DNA of 64,000 nucleotides from UBA1181 sp963631545 (GCA_963631545.1 CAVGRN010000001.1:1-64000); one strand, 5' to 3'. Counted from the stretch's first letter, positions 16,776 to 26,356 are shown. Made by a program: numbers and translations. The notes: generated by a model from the sequence alone, not told the origin.

Positions 16776-19244
16776 TTATTCTCTGTAATAAACCCTTTTT
16801 ACACGTTTTGAGATGGTGGAAAGTATTTCGTAAGGAATGGTTCCAAGCACATCTGCCATTTTGGTGATGGAATTACCCTTTCCGAACAACACTACCGAGT
16901 CGCCCTCTTTAACATTCGGCACGTCGGTCAAATCTATCATACAGACATCCATACAGATGTTGCCGACGATGGGTGCGAACGTTCCGTTTACTAACACGCT
17001 CCAAGCGCGGTTGCCAAGTTTGCGGTTCAATCCGTCAGCATAGCCGATTGGAATTGCGCCAATGACGGAGTCGCGTGTAAGCACTCCTTTGCGGCTGTAG
17101 CCCACGGTGTCTTCTTTTGGCACTTTGCGTATTTGGAGGATTTTCGCTTTCAGTGTGCAAACCTCCTCCAAAGGTTGGTTGGGCAGTGCGCTTATTCCGT
17201 AGTGTCCGATACCTAAGCGTGCCATGTCGAATTGGTACTCGCTGAAACGCTCTATTCCTGCGGAGTTGAGTATATGCACCAGGATTTTATGTGGGAACGC
17301 GCTGGTAATCTTGTCTTTGATTCTGCTGAAAAGGTTGATTTGTTGATGGGTGAACTCATCAAACTGAGGGTCGTCAGACCCTACGAGATGAGAGAACACG
17401 GAACGAATTTTCACGAAGTTCTGGTTTTGCAGTATGCTTATCAGCTGGTCAATGTCTTTCTCTTCAAAACCTAAGCGGTGCATACCCGTGTCGATTTTGA
17501 TGTGGATGGGATAGTCAGAAATGCCGCATTTCTCTGCCTCTTTTATGATTTTGTTGAGGAGCGAGAAACTGTAAATCTCTGGTTCGAGCTGGTTCTCAAA
17601 GATTTTCGGGAAGCTGTTTTCTTCGGGGTTCATCACCTCAATGGGTAGGTGTATGCCTTCCTTGCGGAGGGTCGCCCCTTCGTCTGCCACAGCCACGGCG
17701 AGGTAGTCGCACCCATTGTTTTGCAGGGTCTTTGCCACTTCCACATCGCCGCTTCCGTAGGCGTTTGCCTTCACCATACTCATCAGTTTGGTGGTGGGTT
17801 TCAGGTGGGAGCGGAAGTAGTTGAAGTTGCTCACAAGGGCGGCAAGGTCAACCTCGAGGGTTGTTTCATGCACCACTTGCGCCAATTTGTTTGAAATCTC
17901 CTCAAAATGGAACAGGCGTGCGCCTTTCAGCAGTACAGACTCGTGCGAGAAGGTGTATTTGTCAAATTCTTTTAGAAAATCTTCGGTGGTTGGGTAGAAC
18001 GATTTTTCTTTGATCTCCACTCCGCCAGCGTGTTCCATAAGGGCGGGACCGATTCCGATGAAGCGGTCTATCCCCTTTTCTTTCACCAATTTAGAAAGAT
18101 TTCCGTATAATTTTTCCGGTTCGATGCCGGTTTGCAGAATATCTGACAAGATGAGGGTTTTGCGCCCCTGCTTTGCGGAAGTCTGCTGCGAAAGGAAGTC
18201 GAGTGCGATGGCGAGCGAGTTGCCGTCTGAGTTGTAACTGTCGTCCACAATAAGGCAGTCATTGATTCCCTCTTTCACCTCCAACCGCATTGCAACAGCC
18301 TCTAATTGCTTCATTCTCTGTGCAATAATGTCTGGTTCTGTTTTCAAATGCAACATCACGCAAAGGCAGACGATGGAGTTTTCTATTGAGGCGCGGTCGG
18401 TAAACGGAATTGCGAACATATAGTTCGCTCCCGCATATTGATAGGCGATGTGTGTGAATCCGCCTTCTGTTTTTTTCTGGGTGATGCGCACGTCCGCCTC
18501 AGCAGATTCGCCGAAGGTGAGCAATTGCGAGTTGCGGCAGGCTTGTTGCACGCAGATGTCCAATAGTTTCTCGTCTTTGTTGTAGATCACGAGGTTGGCA
18601 TTTGCGAGCAGTCTCGCTTTCTCCATTCCCTTTTCCTTTGCGGAGTGGAAGTTCTCTTGATGTGCCTCCCCGAGGTTGGTGAAGATGCCGATGGAAGGTT
18701 GGACGATGGCTTGCAGCCGTTCCATCTCGCCGGGTTGGGAGATGCCGGCTTCAAAGATGGCAAGTTCCGTCTGGCTGTCCATTTGAAGCACGGAAAGCGG
18801 TACGCCGATTTGCGAATTGTAGCTCCTTGGCGAGCGGGTTATCTTGAAATCCTTGCAGAGCAGTTGGTAGAGCCACTCCTTCACGATGGTTTTCCCATTG
18901 CTTCCGGTGATGCCGACGACTGGAAGTTGGAACTGCTCGCGGTGGTGCTGCGCCCACTTTTGGAGGGCCAGCCGGGTGTCGTCCACTACGATGAACGTGG
19001 CTTTGTCTAAATGTTTGAAAGCCTCGGCGGGCTTGCTGACGAGGAAGCACTGCACGTTGTTTTGGTACAACTCCTCTATATATCGATGTCCGTCGTTTTT
19101 CTCTGTCGTCATAGCGACGAAGATTGACTCCTCGGGGAAGGAGATGAGACGACTGTCAGTCAGTACATGGCTGATTTTTATGCTTTCGCATCCTGTTAGC
19201 GTTCCGCCCACTATCTTGGCGATGTCTGAACTTGTGTACAACAT
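16776..19244 (-). CDS. MurF-alanine racemase fusion protein
   Basis: This 822-residue bifunctional protein joins two consecutive steps of D-alanine use in peptidoglycan synthesis. Residues 1 to about 450 form MurF, the UDP-MurNAc-tripeptide:D-Ala-D-Ala ligase, with the ATP-binding GSNGKT at 124-129 and the DDSYNSD motif near 332. From about residue 455 onward it is a PLP-dependent alanine racemase. The lysine that binds PLP lies in MVKANAYGSG near 491, and the family signature IPIGYADG comes near the end. Such fusions are common in Bacteroidales. The racemase makes D-Ala from L-Ala, and the ligase consumes D-Ala-D-Ala. It heads a tight cluster with the helicase and maf. Confidence 0.96.
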   Translation of the reverse strand: MLYTSSDIAKIVGGTLTGCESIKISHVLTDSRLISFPEESIFVAMTTEKNDGHRYIEELYQNNVQCFLVSKPAEAFKHLDKATFIVVDDTRLALQKWAQHHREQFQLPVVGITGSNGKTIVKEWLYQLLCKDFKITRSPRSYNSQIGVPLSVLQMDSQTELAIFEAGISQPGEMERLQAIVQPSIGIFTNLGEAHQENFHSAKEKGMEKARLLANANLVIYNKDEKLLDICVQQACRNSQLLTFGESAEADVRITQKKTEGGFTHIAYQYAGANYMFAIPFTDRASIENSIVCLCVMLHLKTEPDIIAQRMKQLEAVAMRLEVKEGINDCLIVDDSYNSDGNSLAIALDFLSQQTSAKQGRKTLILSDILQTGIEPEKLYGNLSKLVKEKGIDRFIGIGPALMEHAGGVEIKEKSFYPTTEDFLKEFDKYTFSHESVLLKGARLFHFEEISNKLAQVVHETTLEVDLAALVSNFNYFRSHLKPTTKLMSMVKANAYGSGDVEVAKTLQNNGCDYLAVAVADEGATLRKEGIHLPIEVMNPEENSFPKIFENQLEPEIYSFSLLNKIIKEAEKCGISDYPIHIKIDTGMHRLGFEEKDIDQLISILQNQNFVKIRSVFSHLVGSDDPQFDEFTHQQINLFSRIKDKITSAFPHKILVHILNSAGIERFSEYQFDMARLGIGHYGISALPNQPLEEVCTLKAKILQIRKVPKEDTVGYSRKGVLTRDSVIGAIPIGYADGLNRKLGNRAWSVLVNGTFAPIVGNICMDVCMIDLTDVPNVKEGDSVVLFGKGNSITKMADVLGTIPYEILSTISKRVKRVYYRE

Positions 19245-19298
19245 ACCTTTATGTTTTTGGAGGCGTAGACCTGAATTCTTGCGCCTCTCTCGTATTCT

Positions 19299-20063
19299 TT
19301 ATTTTTTGTCTGTTTCTTCCATTTTCTCCCGTATCTGTGGCGCAAGCATCTCCTCGAAGTCCATTCCAGTGATTTTCTTCACATTATGGAACAGATAATA
19401 GAGGGCGAACATCATCACTATGGTGGAGGGTAATGCAATCACGGGGTAGCTTAACGCTGTCATTTTGGCGAGTTCCTGATTGAAGGCTTCTGTGCCAGAA
19501 GGACTGTGAATCAGTATCTTAGCCAATGTGAAATTCAACACTGTTGAAACACCGAACGAGGCTGCCAACATATAAGTGGAGTTGACCAACACTTTCTCAA
19601 ATTTCTCTTTTGCGTTTTTCTCCTCTAATACTGCTTCCACCTTGTCTACATCAACTAACTCTTTGTTGTATAGCAGTTTGCGCACTAATGGATAAGGTGT
19701 TTTTAGAGAGATGAGGATGGCAAGGCCGATAATCAGCGGCACGGCTGCCTCTTTGTAGGCAATCCACTCGCTTGGAAACTCGCACACCCCAATCACGCCC
19801 GTCAGCAAGATGCTGACGAAGCCGAGAATGGCGATTCCGCTTGCCTTTTTGCGTTTCACATAATCGTAGATGAAATAACCCACGGGGAAGGACAACGCCG
19901 TAAGCAATCCCCACACGGGACTTACAGTTTGCCCTGGTAGAATCTTCCCGACTATGGCCGTGAATTTTGATAAAATAACGGCGGGTATGACGATGTTGAA
20001 TAGGATGCTTACAAGGGGATTCTCTTTTTTCTCCACCCCATTCGCTTCTTGTTGCGACGGCAT
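19299..20063 (-). CDS. Polytopic membrane protein (VC0807-like), 254 aa
   Basis: This is an integral membrane protein with about six hydrophobic helices: residues 18-38, 46-66, 76-94, 105-120, and two in the region 165-235. A cytoplasmic helical linker rich in Lys and Glu sits at about 135-160. The overall pattern, including an LxxNIVIPAVILS start and a later SFGVSTVLNFTLAKILI helix, resembles the VC0807 group, which is distantly related to the septation protein YciB. I cannot confirm this. The function is unknown. It lies 54 bp upstream of murF-alr, so a link to envelope growth is possible but unproven. Confidence 0.7.
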   Translation of the reverse strand: MPSQQEANGVEKKENPLVSILFNIVIPAVILSKFTAIVGKILPGQTVSPVWGLLTALSFPVGYFIYDYVKRKKASGIAILGFVSILLTGVIGVCEFPSEWIAYKEAAVPLIIGLAILISLKTPYPLVRKLLYNKELVDVDKVEAVLEEKNAKEKFEKVLVNSTYMLAASFGVSTVLNFTLAKILIHSPSGTEAFNQELAKMTALSYPVIALPSTIVMMFALYYLFHNVKKITGMDFEEMLAPQIREKMEETDKK

Positions 20064-20135
20064 ATTAAATCTATTTTTTTAGTTCGGGCTTCCTACTTGT
20101 TACAAACCCTTTCTGCACGGGTAGGCAGACCGATG

Positions 20136-20143
20136 CAAATTTA
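20136..20143 (-). promoter_or_regulatory. Putative -7 promoter box (TAAATTTG on the minus strand)
   Basis: CAAATTTA on the plus strand is TAAATTTG on the coding strand. It lies about 73 bp upstream of the membrane protein start, between it and the M16 gene stop codon. Confidence 0.4.
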
Positions 20144-20160
20144 GTGAATTAATTTGGAAT

Positions 20161-21441
20161 CTATTTTGGGTTGCCTGCCACCACTTCGTAGAATGAGTCC
20201 TTAGTAAAGTACTTACGCGCCAAATGCATCAGTTCTTCGGAGGTAACCTCGCTTAGTCCCTTGATTTTCTGTTCGGAAAATTCGGAGGCATCTACTCCGT
20301 CTAAATCATTAAGTATGTAGACGTTTGCGATGGAAAATGTTCCATCATTGCATCGGCACATTCTGCCGATTTGGTAATTTTTCACTAATTCCAGTTCTTC
20401 CTGTGAAATTGGTTCTTCACAGAGTCGCTCCATTTCTTTGTATACCTCGTCGATCAGAGGCCACACAAACTGGTTGGCGCATTGTGCAACTAATTGGAAA
20501 TCATAATTACTATCGGTTTGTTGGATAGCAGAATTTATACCATAGGTGTATCCTTTCTCTTCGCGAATGTTGGACATCAGCCGGCTGCCGAAATATCCTC
20601 CGAGAACGGTGTTTAAGAACATTAGTTTGATGAGGTCAGGGTTGTCTTTATTTAGCATGTGTTTGCCAAGCATAACGCAAGACTGCACGCTGTCTTCTTT
20701 AGTTACAATTACCCTCTTCTCTTTTGATGGCTTCATTTCAGTGTGAAACTGAGGTTGGGTATAATCTTCGGAAAACGGAATTGACCCCAAATACCGGTCA
20801 ATTTCCTGAATCACTTTCTCCGAAATGTTACCGGACAGGTAGATTTGGCAACCGTTCATCTTTATATGCCGTGTATACCAGTCTTTCACCCATAGAAGTT
20901 GCAATTTGTCGACATCCTTTGATGTGGGAACGTTTCCGAGCACAGTGTCTCCGTACAGGCATTTATTGAACGCACGGTCTGCCATAGCAAAAACGGTGTT
21001 TTCGTCCGCTTCAACTTCTTGTCGCATCCTTTTTTGCCTTAACTCAAACTCTGCCTCTGGAAATGCCGGGGTTGTTATAATTTCGCAGAGCAGTTCCAGC
21101 ATCTTCGTCAGGTGCCGTTCTAAAACTATTGCGTCCAAGGTCACATACTTAGTGCTTGTGGTGGCGGCTAATGTGGCTCCAAGGTAGTCAACCATTTCCG
21201 AAATCTCTTTTGACGTCCTTTTCGAAGTTCCAACTTTCATCATATTAATGCAAAAATTGGCGACGAAAGGATGGGGCTGGCTAAATGTCCCCCCCTTGAA
21301 GCCGATGTCAATCTTCACCAAATCTTTATCTCCATGCGGAATGACCATCAATGGCACACCATTGGAGAGTTTGGTTTTCTCGATTTTGGGCAAAGCGAGA
21401 CCTTTTGCGTCTATTGAGTGGATAATAGGTCTTGGTGTCAT
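20161..21441 (-). CDS. M16-family peptidase homologue lacking the zinc motif
   Basis: The 426-residue protein has the two-domain fold of the insulinase/MPP (M16) family but is probably not itself active. The place where active members have HxxEH reads HPFVANFCINMMKVGT, with no His-x-x-Glu-His. In contrast, the C-terminal half keeps the conserved REEKGYTYG with the Arg-Tyr pair that contacts substrate. That combination is typical of the non-catalytic partner of M16 heterodimers. I chose the ATG at 21441, which overlaps the kdsB stop codon as ATGA, over an in-frame GTG eight codons upstream. No active M16 partner is nearby. Confidence 0.88.
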   Translation of the reverse strand: MTPRPIIHSIDAKGLALPKIEKTKLSNGVPLMVIPHGDKDLVKIDIGFKGGTFSQPHPFVANFCINMMKVGTSKRTSKEISEMVDYLGATLAATTSTKYVTLDAIVLERHLTKMLELLCEIITTPAFPEAEFELRQKRMRQEVEADENTVFAMADRAFNKCLYGDTVLGNVPTSKDVDKLQLLWVKDWYTRHIKMNGCQIYLSGNISEKVIQEIDRYLGSIPFSEDYTQPQFHTEMKPSKEKRVIVTKEDSVQSCVMLGKHMLNKDNPDLIKLMFLNTVLGGYFGSRLMSNIREEKGYTYGINSAIQQTDSNYDFQLVAQCANQFVWPLIDEVYKEMERLCEEPISQEELELVKNYQIGRMCRCNDGTFSIANVYILNDLDGVDASEFSEQKIKGLSEVTSEELMHLARKYFTKDSFYEVVAGNPK

Positions 21442-22205
21442 AGGCTTGGGTGATGTTTCAGCCACTCCTCCGCTTTTTTCAAGTCGTCGGGCGTGTCGAT
21501 GCCGATGGTTTCTGTTTGCGTGATGGCCACTTTTATTTTGAACCCATTCTCAATCCAGCGGAGTTGTTCGAGCGACTCTGCCTTCTCTAAGCCTGATTGC
21601 GGCAATTGAGTGATTTTCCTCAGTGCGTCGCCTCGGTAGGCGTACATACCGATGTGTTTGTAGAAGGTGTGCATTTTCAGCCACTCTTCTGGCTCTTTAC
21701 CTCTTATGTATGGTATGACGCTGCGGCTGAAGTAGATGGCCTCGCTGTTCTTGTTCAGCAGCACCTTGGGCGAGTTGGGGTTGAAGAGTGCTTGCGTGCC
21801 GTCTGCCTCGGTGAAGGGTTTCACCAAGGTTGCGATTTGTGCGTTTTCATCGTCGAAACAATGACAAATCGCCTCAATCTGAGAGGTTTGAATGAAAGGT
21901 TCGTCACCTTGAATGTTGATGACTACTTTCTTGCCATCGCCCACTTTCTGGTATGCTTCGAAGCAGCGGTCCGTTCCGCTTTTATGGTTCTCGGAGGTCA
22001 TAACGGCTTTTCCACCGAACTCGGCGACTGCGTTGAAAATCCGGTCGTCGTCTGTCGCCACGTATACTGTTGGCAGAACTTTTGAAACCTGCTCATAGAC
22101 GCGGCGAATCATACTTTTCCCTCCGATTGTCTGGAGCGGCTTCCCCGGAAACCTTGTGGACGCATACCGCGCTGGAATTATGCCGATAAAATCTTCGTAA
22201 TTCAT
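21438..22205 (-). CDS. kdsB: CMP-KDO synthetase (3-deoxy-manno-octulosonate cytidylyltransferase)
   Basis: This enzyme activates KDO with CTP to give CMP-KDO for the inner core of lipopolysaccharide. The 255-residue protein starts with IIPARYASTRFPGKPL (about residues 8-23), the family's nucleotide-binding signature. It also has VYVATDDDRI and VINIQGDEPFI. A longer frame runs 41 codons upstream but has no family similarity, so I set the start at 22205 (MNYEDF), with a -7 box about 30 bp further upstream. The stop codon overlaps the start of the M16 gene by 4 bp, which suggests translational coupling. It indicates a Gram-negative envelope with KDO-containing lipid A core. Confidence 0.96.
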   Translation of the reverse strand: MNYEDFIGIIPARYASTRFPGKPLQTIGGKSMIRRVYEQVSKVLPTVYVATDDDRIFNAVAEFGGKAVMTSENHKSGTDRCFEAYQKVGDGKKVVINIQGDEPFIQTSQIEAICHCFDDENAQIATLVKPFTEADGTQALFNPNSPKVLLNKNSEAIYFSRSVIPYIRGKEPEEWLKMHTFYKHIGMYAYRGDALRKITQLPQSGLEKAESLEQLRWIENGFKIKVAITQTETIGIDTPDDLKKAEEWLKHHPSL

Positions 22206-22232
22206 ATTGTGAAATAAATTTTTCTGAAAGTC

Positions 22233-22240
22233 CAAAGTTA
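22233..22240 (-). promoter_or_regulatory. Putative -7 promoter box for kdsB (TAACTTTG on the minus strand)
   Basis: CAAAGTTA on the plus strand is TAACTTTG on the coding strand, about 28 bp before the chosen kdsB start. It supports the shorter start, because the longer frame would begin upstream of this box. Confidence 0.5.
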
Positions 22241-22338
22241 GGGTTATTTTTAGAATGGTAGCGCCGAATCCGTCCATTTTATTTGTTCTCAGTGCAGATT
22301 TGACCCTCCAATGAATGAAGAATTTCAAATACTTTTCC

Positions 22339-22346
22339 TACCTTTG
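22339..22346 (+). promoter_or_regulatory. Putative -7 promoter box for the rRNA methyltransferase gene (TACCTTTG)
   Basis: TACCTTTG matches TAnnTTTG, 32 bp before the ATG at 22379. An AGGAGA ribosome-binding site at 22362-22367 lies between. Confidence 0.55.
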
Positions 22347-22378
22347 ATTATCTGATTATTTCAGGAGATTTTTTGTTT

Positions 22379-23761
22379 ATGGATCGATTACCAGAAGATT
22401 TTGTCAACCAGATGACAGTCCTGCTGGGTGCGGCGGAGTTTTCAAAGTTTCAGGAGGCATTGGAAACGCCGAGGGTTACCAGCGTCCGGTGCAACAATGC
22501 CAAGTTGAAGAAGAGTGCGGTCGTCAAGAGTGGCCGTGCGGTGCCGTGGTGTCGGGAGGGTTTCTATTTGGATAACCGTCCGCTCTTCACTATGGATCCC
22601 CTATTCCACGCTGGCTGCTACTATGTGCAGGAGGCTGCATCGATGTTCGTCGGGCAGGTTTTCTCGCAGTATGTAGACGGGCGGATGGACGCTCCGGTGG
22701 TGCTTGATTTGTGCGCTTCGCCTGGCGGAAAGTCTTCGCACATAGCTGCTTGCCTTGCAGGGGAAGGATGGCTCGTATCCAACGAGGTGATGAAGTCGCG
22801 CGTCGGGATTCTCAACGAGAATCTGATGAAATGGGGTGCGCACAATGTTACGGTTTCCTCAAATGACCCTAAGGATTTTGGTAGTTTGGAGGGCTTGTTC
22901 GACGTGGTGCTGATAGACGCCCCTTGCTCGGGCGAAGGAATGTTCCGAAAGGATGACAATGCGGTAAGCGACTGGTCGTTAGACAATGTGAAACTCTGCC
23001 GCGACCGCCAACGGCGCATTGTGTCAGACGTTTTGCCAGCCTTGAAGGAGGATGGGTTGCTTATCTACAGCACCTGCACTTACAATGAGGAGGAGGACGA
23101 GGGGAATGTGCGCTGGATGACGGAGAATTTCCCTTTGGAAAGTCTCAAAATCAATGTCGACCCAAATTGGAACATAACGGAGACCGCTGCCGGCTACCAC
23201 TTCTACCCCCACAAAACGGAGGGTGAGGGCTTTTTCCTTTCATTGTTGAGAAAAACGGATGGCGAAGGGCGGCTCCGCACGAAAAATCAGAAGAAGAAAA
23301 ACGAACTGAAAGGCGATCAGGTGAAAATTTTGAAATCGTGGCTGAAGAATCCTCAATCGTTCTCTTTTGGGCTGGAGAAGGATGTCATTTCCGTTTATCC
23401 TGAACGGTGGGCGGAGTTGGTGGGCGTCTTGGGGCAGAGCCTTCGCACGCTTCGCAATGGTTTGCCTGTGGCTGTGGCCAAGGGAAAAGACTTGATTCCG
23501 CACCAGGCGTTGGCGATGTCTGATTTGATGAGCGAGGATGCGTTTCCGAGCGTTGATTGCTCGTGGGCAGAGGCGATACAGTATCTTAAAAAAGAGAATT
23601 TCACGTTGAACGGACTGCCAAAAGGTTTTGTGGATTTTCGCTTTCAAGGCATCTCCTTGGGATTTGGAAAGAACATTGGCAATCGGTGCAATAACCTTTA
23701 CCCTTCGGAGTGGCGAATCAGGATGACAGAGGATGAAAGTCGTTATGTGCCAATTATTTAG
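22379..23761 (+). CDS. RsmF/NOL1-type rRNA cytosine-C5 methyltransferase
   Basis: The 460-residue enzyme should methylate C5 of a cytosine in rRNA using S-adenosylmethionine. The SAM-binding motif is DLCASPGGKSSH near residue 108. The two cysteines of the m5C mechanism are in DAPCSGEGMFRK and STCTYNEEED. The C-terminal third (about 290-460) resembles the RsmF extension with a PUA-like domain. The start was set at the ATG at 22379, with AGGAGA 11 bp upstream, instead of an in-frame TTG two codons earlier. The SpoIID gene follows after 11 bp. Target position C1407 of 16S rRNA, as in E. coli RsmF, is only a guess. Confidence 0.92.
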   Translation: MDRLPEDFVNQMTVLLGAAEFSKFQEALETPRVTSVRCNNAKLKKSAVVKSGRAVPWCREGFYLDNRPLFTMDPLFHAGCYYVQEAASMFVGQVFSQYVDGRMDAPVVLDLCASPGGKSSHIAACLAGEGWLVSNEVMKSRVGILNENLMKWGAHNVTVSSNDPKDFGSLEGLFDVVLIDAPCSGEGMFRKDDNAVSDWSLDNVKLCRDRQRRIVSDVLPALKEDGLLIYSTCTYNEEEDEGNVRWMTENFPLESLKINVDPNWNITETAAGYHFYPHKTEGEGFFLSLLRKTDGEGRLRTKNQKKKNELKGDQVKILKSWLKNPQSFSFGLEKDVISVYPERWAELVGVLGQSLRTLRNGLPVAVAKGKDLIPHQALAMSDLMSEDAFPSVDCSWAEAIQYLKKENFTLNGLPKGFVDFRFQGISLGFGKNIGNRCNNLYPSEWRIRMTEDESRYVPII

Positions 23762-23772
23762 ATTGAGCGAAG

Positions 23773-25086
23773 ATGAAGAAGAGATACGAATCGGAACCCG
23801 TTGTCAGGGTCGGCATTATGAAGAGTGATGTTGTGCGGTTTGCCCTCGGTGGGGAATATTTGGAAAAAAGCACTGGAAATTTTTTCTCGGAAGGAAACTA
23901 TGAGGTTTCTTTACGGAATGGCAAAATAATCTTCCAAGACACTCTCTATGACACACTGATTTTTGAACCGCAGAATGAATCGTATTATTTTGAATTACAA
24001 GATGTTACGATTGGAATTTCTTTTCATTGGGAGCGGAAAGAGAAACAATGCTTCAAGGGAGCGTTGGAGGTGTTTGCATTGGATGGAATGGTGCAGGTGG
24101 TCAACAGAATCGCCGTGGAGTCTTATCTGTCGAGCGTCATATCTTCGGAGATGAAGTCAACTTCCTCGTTGGAGTTGCTAAAAGCGCACACCATCATCTC
24201 GCGGAGTTGGCTGCTCAACAAGTTGAATGATGTCGCCACCCATAAAGCGGCTGTGCATGAGGAGGTTAGCGACGAGAAAATCATCAGGTGGTACGACAAC
24301 CAGTCGCACACCGATTTTGATGTCTGTGCCGACGACCACTGCCAGCGCTATCAGGGTTTTGCGAATGTGAACGATAATGCCTGCGAGGCGGTTTGCGCCA
24401 CCCAAGGTATGGTGCTGACATACAAGGATGAAATCTGCGATGCGCGTTTCTATAAGTGCTGCGGTGGAGCGACGGAACTCTTCGCGAATTGTTGGGAGCC
24501 GGTGCATCACCCGTATTTGTTGGCGGTGGCAGATAACTTGGAAGAAAGCCCCCTACCCGATTTGACGGACGAGCCACAGGCGGAGCGGTGGATTCTTGGC
24601 ACGCCATCAGCGTTTTGCAATACACGAGACCCGAAAGTGCTCCGCCAAGTGTTGAATGGATATGACTTGGAAACTCCCGATTTCTTCCGTTGGAATGTGG
24701 AGTATTCTCAGTGGGAAATATCCGATTTGATAAAGCGGAAATCTGGCATCGACTTTGGGTTGGTTACAGATTTGGTTCCACTGAAAAGAGGCACTTCTGG
24801 CAGGATTGTTGAGTTGAAGATTGAGGGTGAACGCCGAAGTGTGGTTATCGGTAAGGAATTGGAGATTCGCAAAATATTGTCTGACAATCATTTATATAGT
24901 TCCGCCTTTGTTGTTAAGAAGGAAGAGCGTGGCGGAGAACTCTATTTTCGACTATGTGGCGCAGGCTGGGGGCATGGCGTCGGTTTGTGTCAAATCGGTG
25001 CGGCGGTAATGGCGAATATGGGCATTGGCTACGACAAAATTTTGTCGCACTATTACCCGAATTCTGTGGTTGAGGTTTTGTATTAG
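23773..25086 (+). CDS. SpoIID/LytB-domain protein
   Basis: The 437-residue protein carries the SpoIID/LytB domain. In Bacillus SpoIID this domain is a lytic transglycosylase acting on glycan chains stripped of stem peptides. The signature is visible as VESYLSSVISSEM at about residues 115-127, followed by the E-x-L-K-A-x-x-I-x-S-R-S/T pattern (LELLKAHTIISRSW). The closing GAGWGHGVGLCQIGA segment lies near residue 398. I see no signal peptide at the N-terminus, so the export route is unclear. Homologues are common in non-sporulating Bacteroidales, where their role is not defined. It sits 11 bp after the rRNA methyltransferase gene. Confidence 0.9.
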   Translation: MKKRYESEPVVRVGIMKSDVVRFALGGEYLEKSTGNFFSEGNYEVSLRNGKIIFQDTLYDTLIFEPQNESYYFELQDVTIGISFHWERKEKQCFKGALEVFALDGMVQVVNRIAVESYLSSVISSEMKSTSSLELLKAHTIISRSWLLNKLNDVATHKAAVHEEVSDEKIIRWYDNQSHTDFDVCADDHCQRYQGFANVNDNACEAVCATQGMVLTYKDEICDARFYKCCGGATELFANCWEPVHHPYLLAVADNLEESPLPDLTDEPQAERWILGTPSAFCNTRDPKVLRQVLNGYDLETPDFFRWNVEYSQWEISDLIKRKSGIDFGLVTDLVPLKRGTSGRIVELKIEGERRSVVIGKELEIRKILSDNHLYSSAFVVKKEERGGELYFRLCGAGWGHGVGLCQIGAAVMANMGIGYDKILSHYYPNSVVEVLY

Positions 25087-25284
25087 ATTGTAAATGCCAA
25101 GCGTTGGCAGACAGTTAGGTTGCTGTTCTGTTCAAAGAAATAACCCAGAATTGTTCAAAGATTGTGCCTACTGAGAATATTTGCACTTGGCAGAAGGGCA
25201 TAAGCAGTGCCACTGTGGGTGCAATAAAGAATTTTTAATCGGTTAATTGTTGAGTTCATTCTTTATTTGAAAGGATAATCAGAG

Positions 25285-26034
25285 ATGAGTATGAAGCTTA
25301 CATTTTTAGGAACAGGGACTTCCACTGGTGTCCCTTATATTGGATGCAATTGCGAGGTTTGCCGATCGAATGACCCACGCGACAATCGTTTGCGCTGCTC
25401 TTCGCTGTTGCAAGTGGATGGGAAAAACATTTTGTTGGATTGCGGACCTGACTTTCGCCAGCAAGCCTTGCGTGCGGGATTGAACTCTATTGATGCGGTT
25501 TTGCTCACGCACTTGCACGTCGACCACATACTTGGTTTAGACGATTTGCGCCCATACGGCAACGTGCGCATCTATGCGAATGACCTTACTTACAATTCCA
25601 TACATAAGGTATTCTCATATTGCTTTAACAATGATTATAAAGGAATCCCACAGTTGGAGGTCAATAAGATTGAGAACGAACCGTTTGATATTGACGGACT
25701 TACGGTGATTCCGGTTCTGATTTGGCATTATAAACTGCCGGCTTTTGGTTATAGAATCAAAAATTTTGCCTACATTACAGACTTTAAGACGATTGACGAG
25801 GCGGAACAGGAGAAGCTGAAGGGTTTAGATGTTCTTGTGATGGACGCATTGCGTTGGGAGGAGCATTTTTCGCACGCCAATGTCGACGAGGCACTTGAGT
25901 TGGTGCGCAAGCTCACCCCCAGGGAAACCTACTTTGTACACATGAGTCACGGAATAGGACTGCACGCCGAGGCAGAGAAAAAACTGCCACCCCACGTGCA
26001 TTTTGCATTTGATGGTCTGACTGTTGATTTCTGA
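25285..26034 (+). CDS. MBL-fold hydrolase (PhnP/RNase Z-like)
   Basis: The 249-residue protein has a metallo-beta-lactamase fold with the HxHxDH zinc motif in THLHVDHILGLDD (near residue 75). It starts with LTFLGTGTSTGVPYIGC, and CEVCRSNDPRDNRLR follows; this Cys-containing insertion is typical of PhnP-type phosphodiesterases. A late HMSHGIGLH supplies another metal ligand. A cyclic-phosphodiesterase activity is likely, and the substrate is unknown, since no phosphonate genes are nearby. AAAGGA 9 bp before the ATG supports the start. The stop codon abuts that of divIC on the other strand. Confidence 0.9.
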   Translation: MSMKLTFLGTGTSTGVPYIGCNCEVCRSNDPRDNRLRCSSLLQVDGKNILLDCGPDFRQQALRAGLNSIDAVLLTHLHVDHILGLDDLRPYGNVRIYANDLTYNSIHKVFSYCFNNDYKGIPQLEVNKIENEPFDIDGLTVIPVLIWHYKLPAFGYRIKNFAYITDFKTIDEAEQEKLKGLDVLVMDALRWEEHFSHANVDEALELVRKLTPRETYFVHMSHGIGLHAEAEKKLPPHVHFAFDGLTVDF

Positions 26035-26343
26035 TTACTCTTCCACAAGGAAAATATCCTCGTCATCGCGCTTCATAAGGAATTGCTCTCGGGCAAACTC
26101 CTCGAGGCTGTTTTGGTCTGTTTCCAACTGAGACATCTTTTTTTGGCTTTCCTCGCTAAGGTTCTTATAATAAGCGATTTCTCTAAGGATGCGTTGCTCC
26201 TCTACTTTCAGTTTGTAGTAACTGATTAGGGTGTTGTCGTCAATAAATAGAAACCATATGGCTGCGAACGCACAGGTCAACAAATACTTGTTGGTGGCGA
26301 TTTTCCGTATGGCTGTGAGTACAATAGATATTTTCTCTTTCAT
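26035..26343 (-). CDS. DivIC/FtsB-family septum formation protein
   Basis: This 102-residue bitopic protein belongs to the FtsB/DivIC family, which forms part of the divisome with FtsL and FtsQ/DivIB. One transmembrane helix lies at about residues 20-34 (LLTCAFAAIWFLFI). A periplasmic coiled coil follows (YYKLKVEEQRILREIAYYKN), then the family tail LEEFAREQFLMKRDDEDIFLVEE, with the typical AREQFLMKR segment. The size and layout are normal. A strong hairpin separates it from the upstream hypothetical gene. Its stop is adjacent to the stop of the converging MBL gene. Confidence 0.9.
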   Translation of the reverse strand: MKEKISIVLTAIRKIATNKYLLTCAFAAIWFLFIDDNTLISYYKLKVEEQRILREIAYYKNLSEESQKKMSQLETDQNSLEEFAREQFLMKRDDEDIFLVEE

Positions 26344-26356
26344 TTTTCTCTATCCG

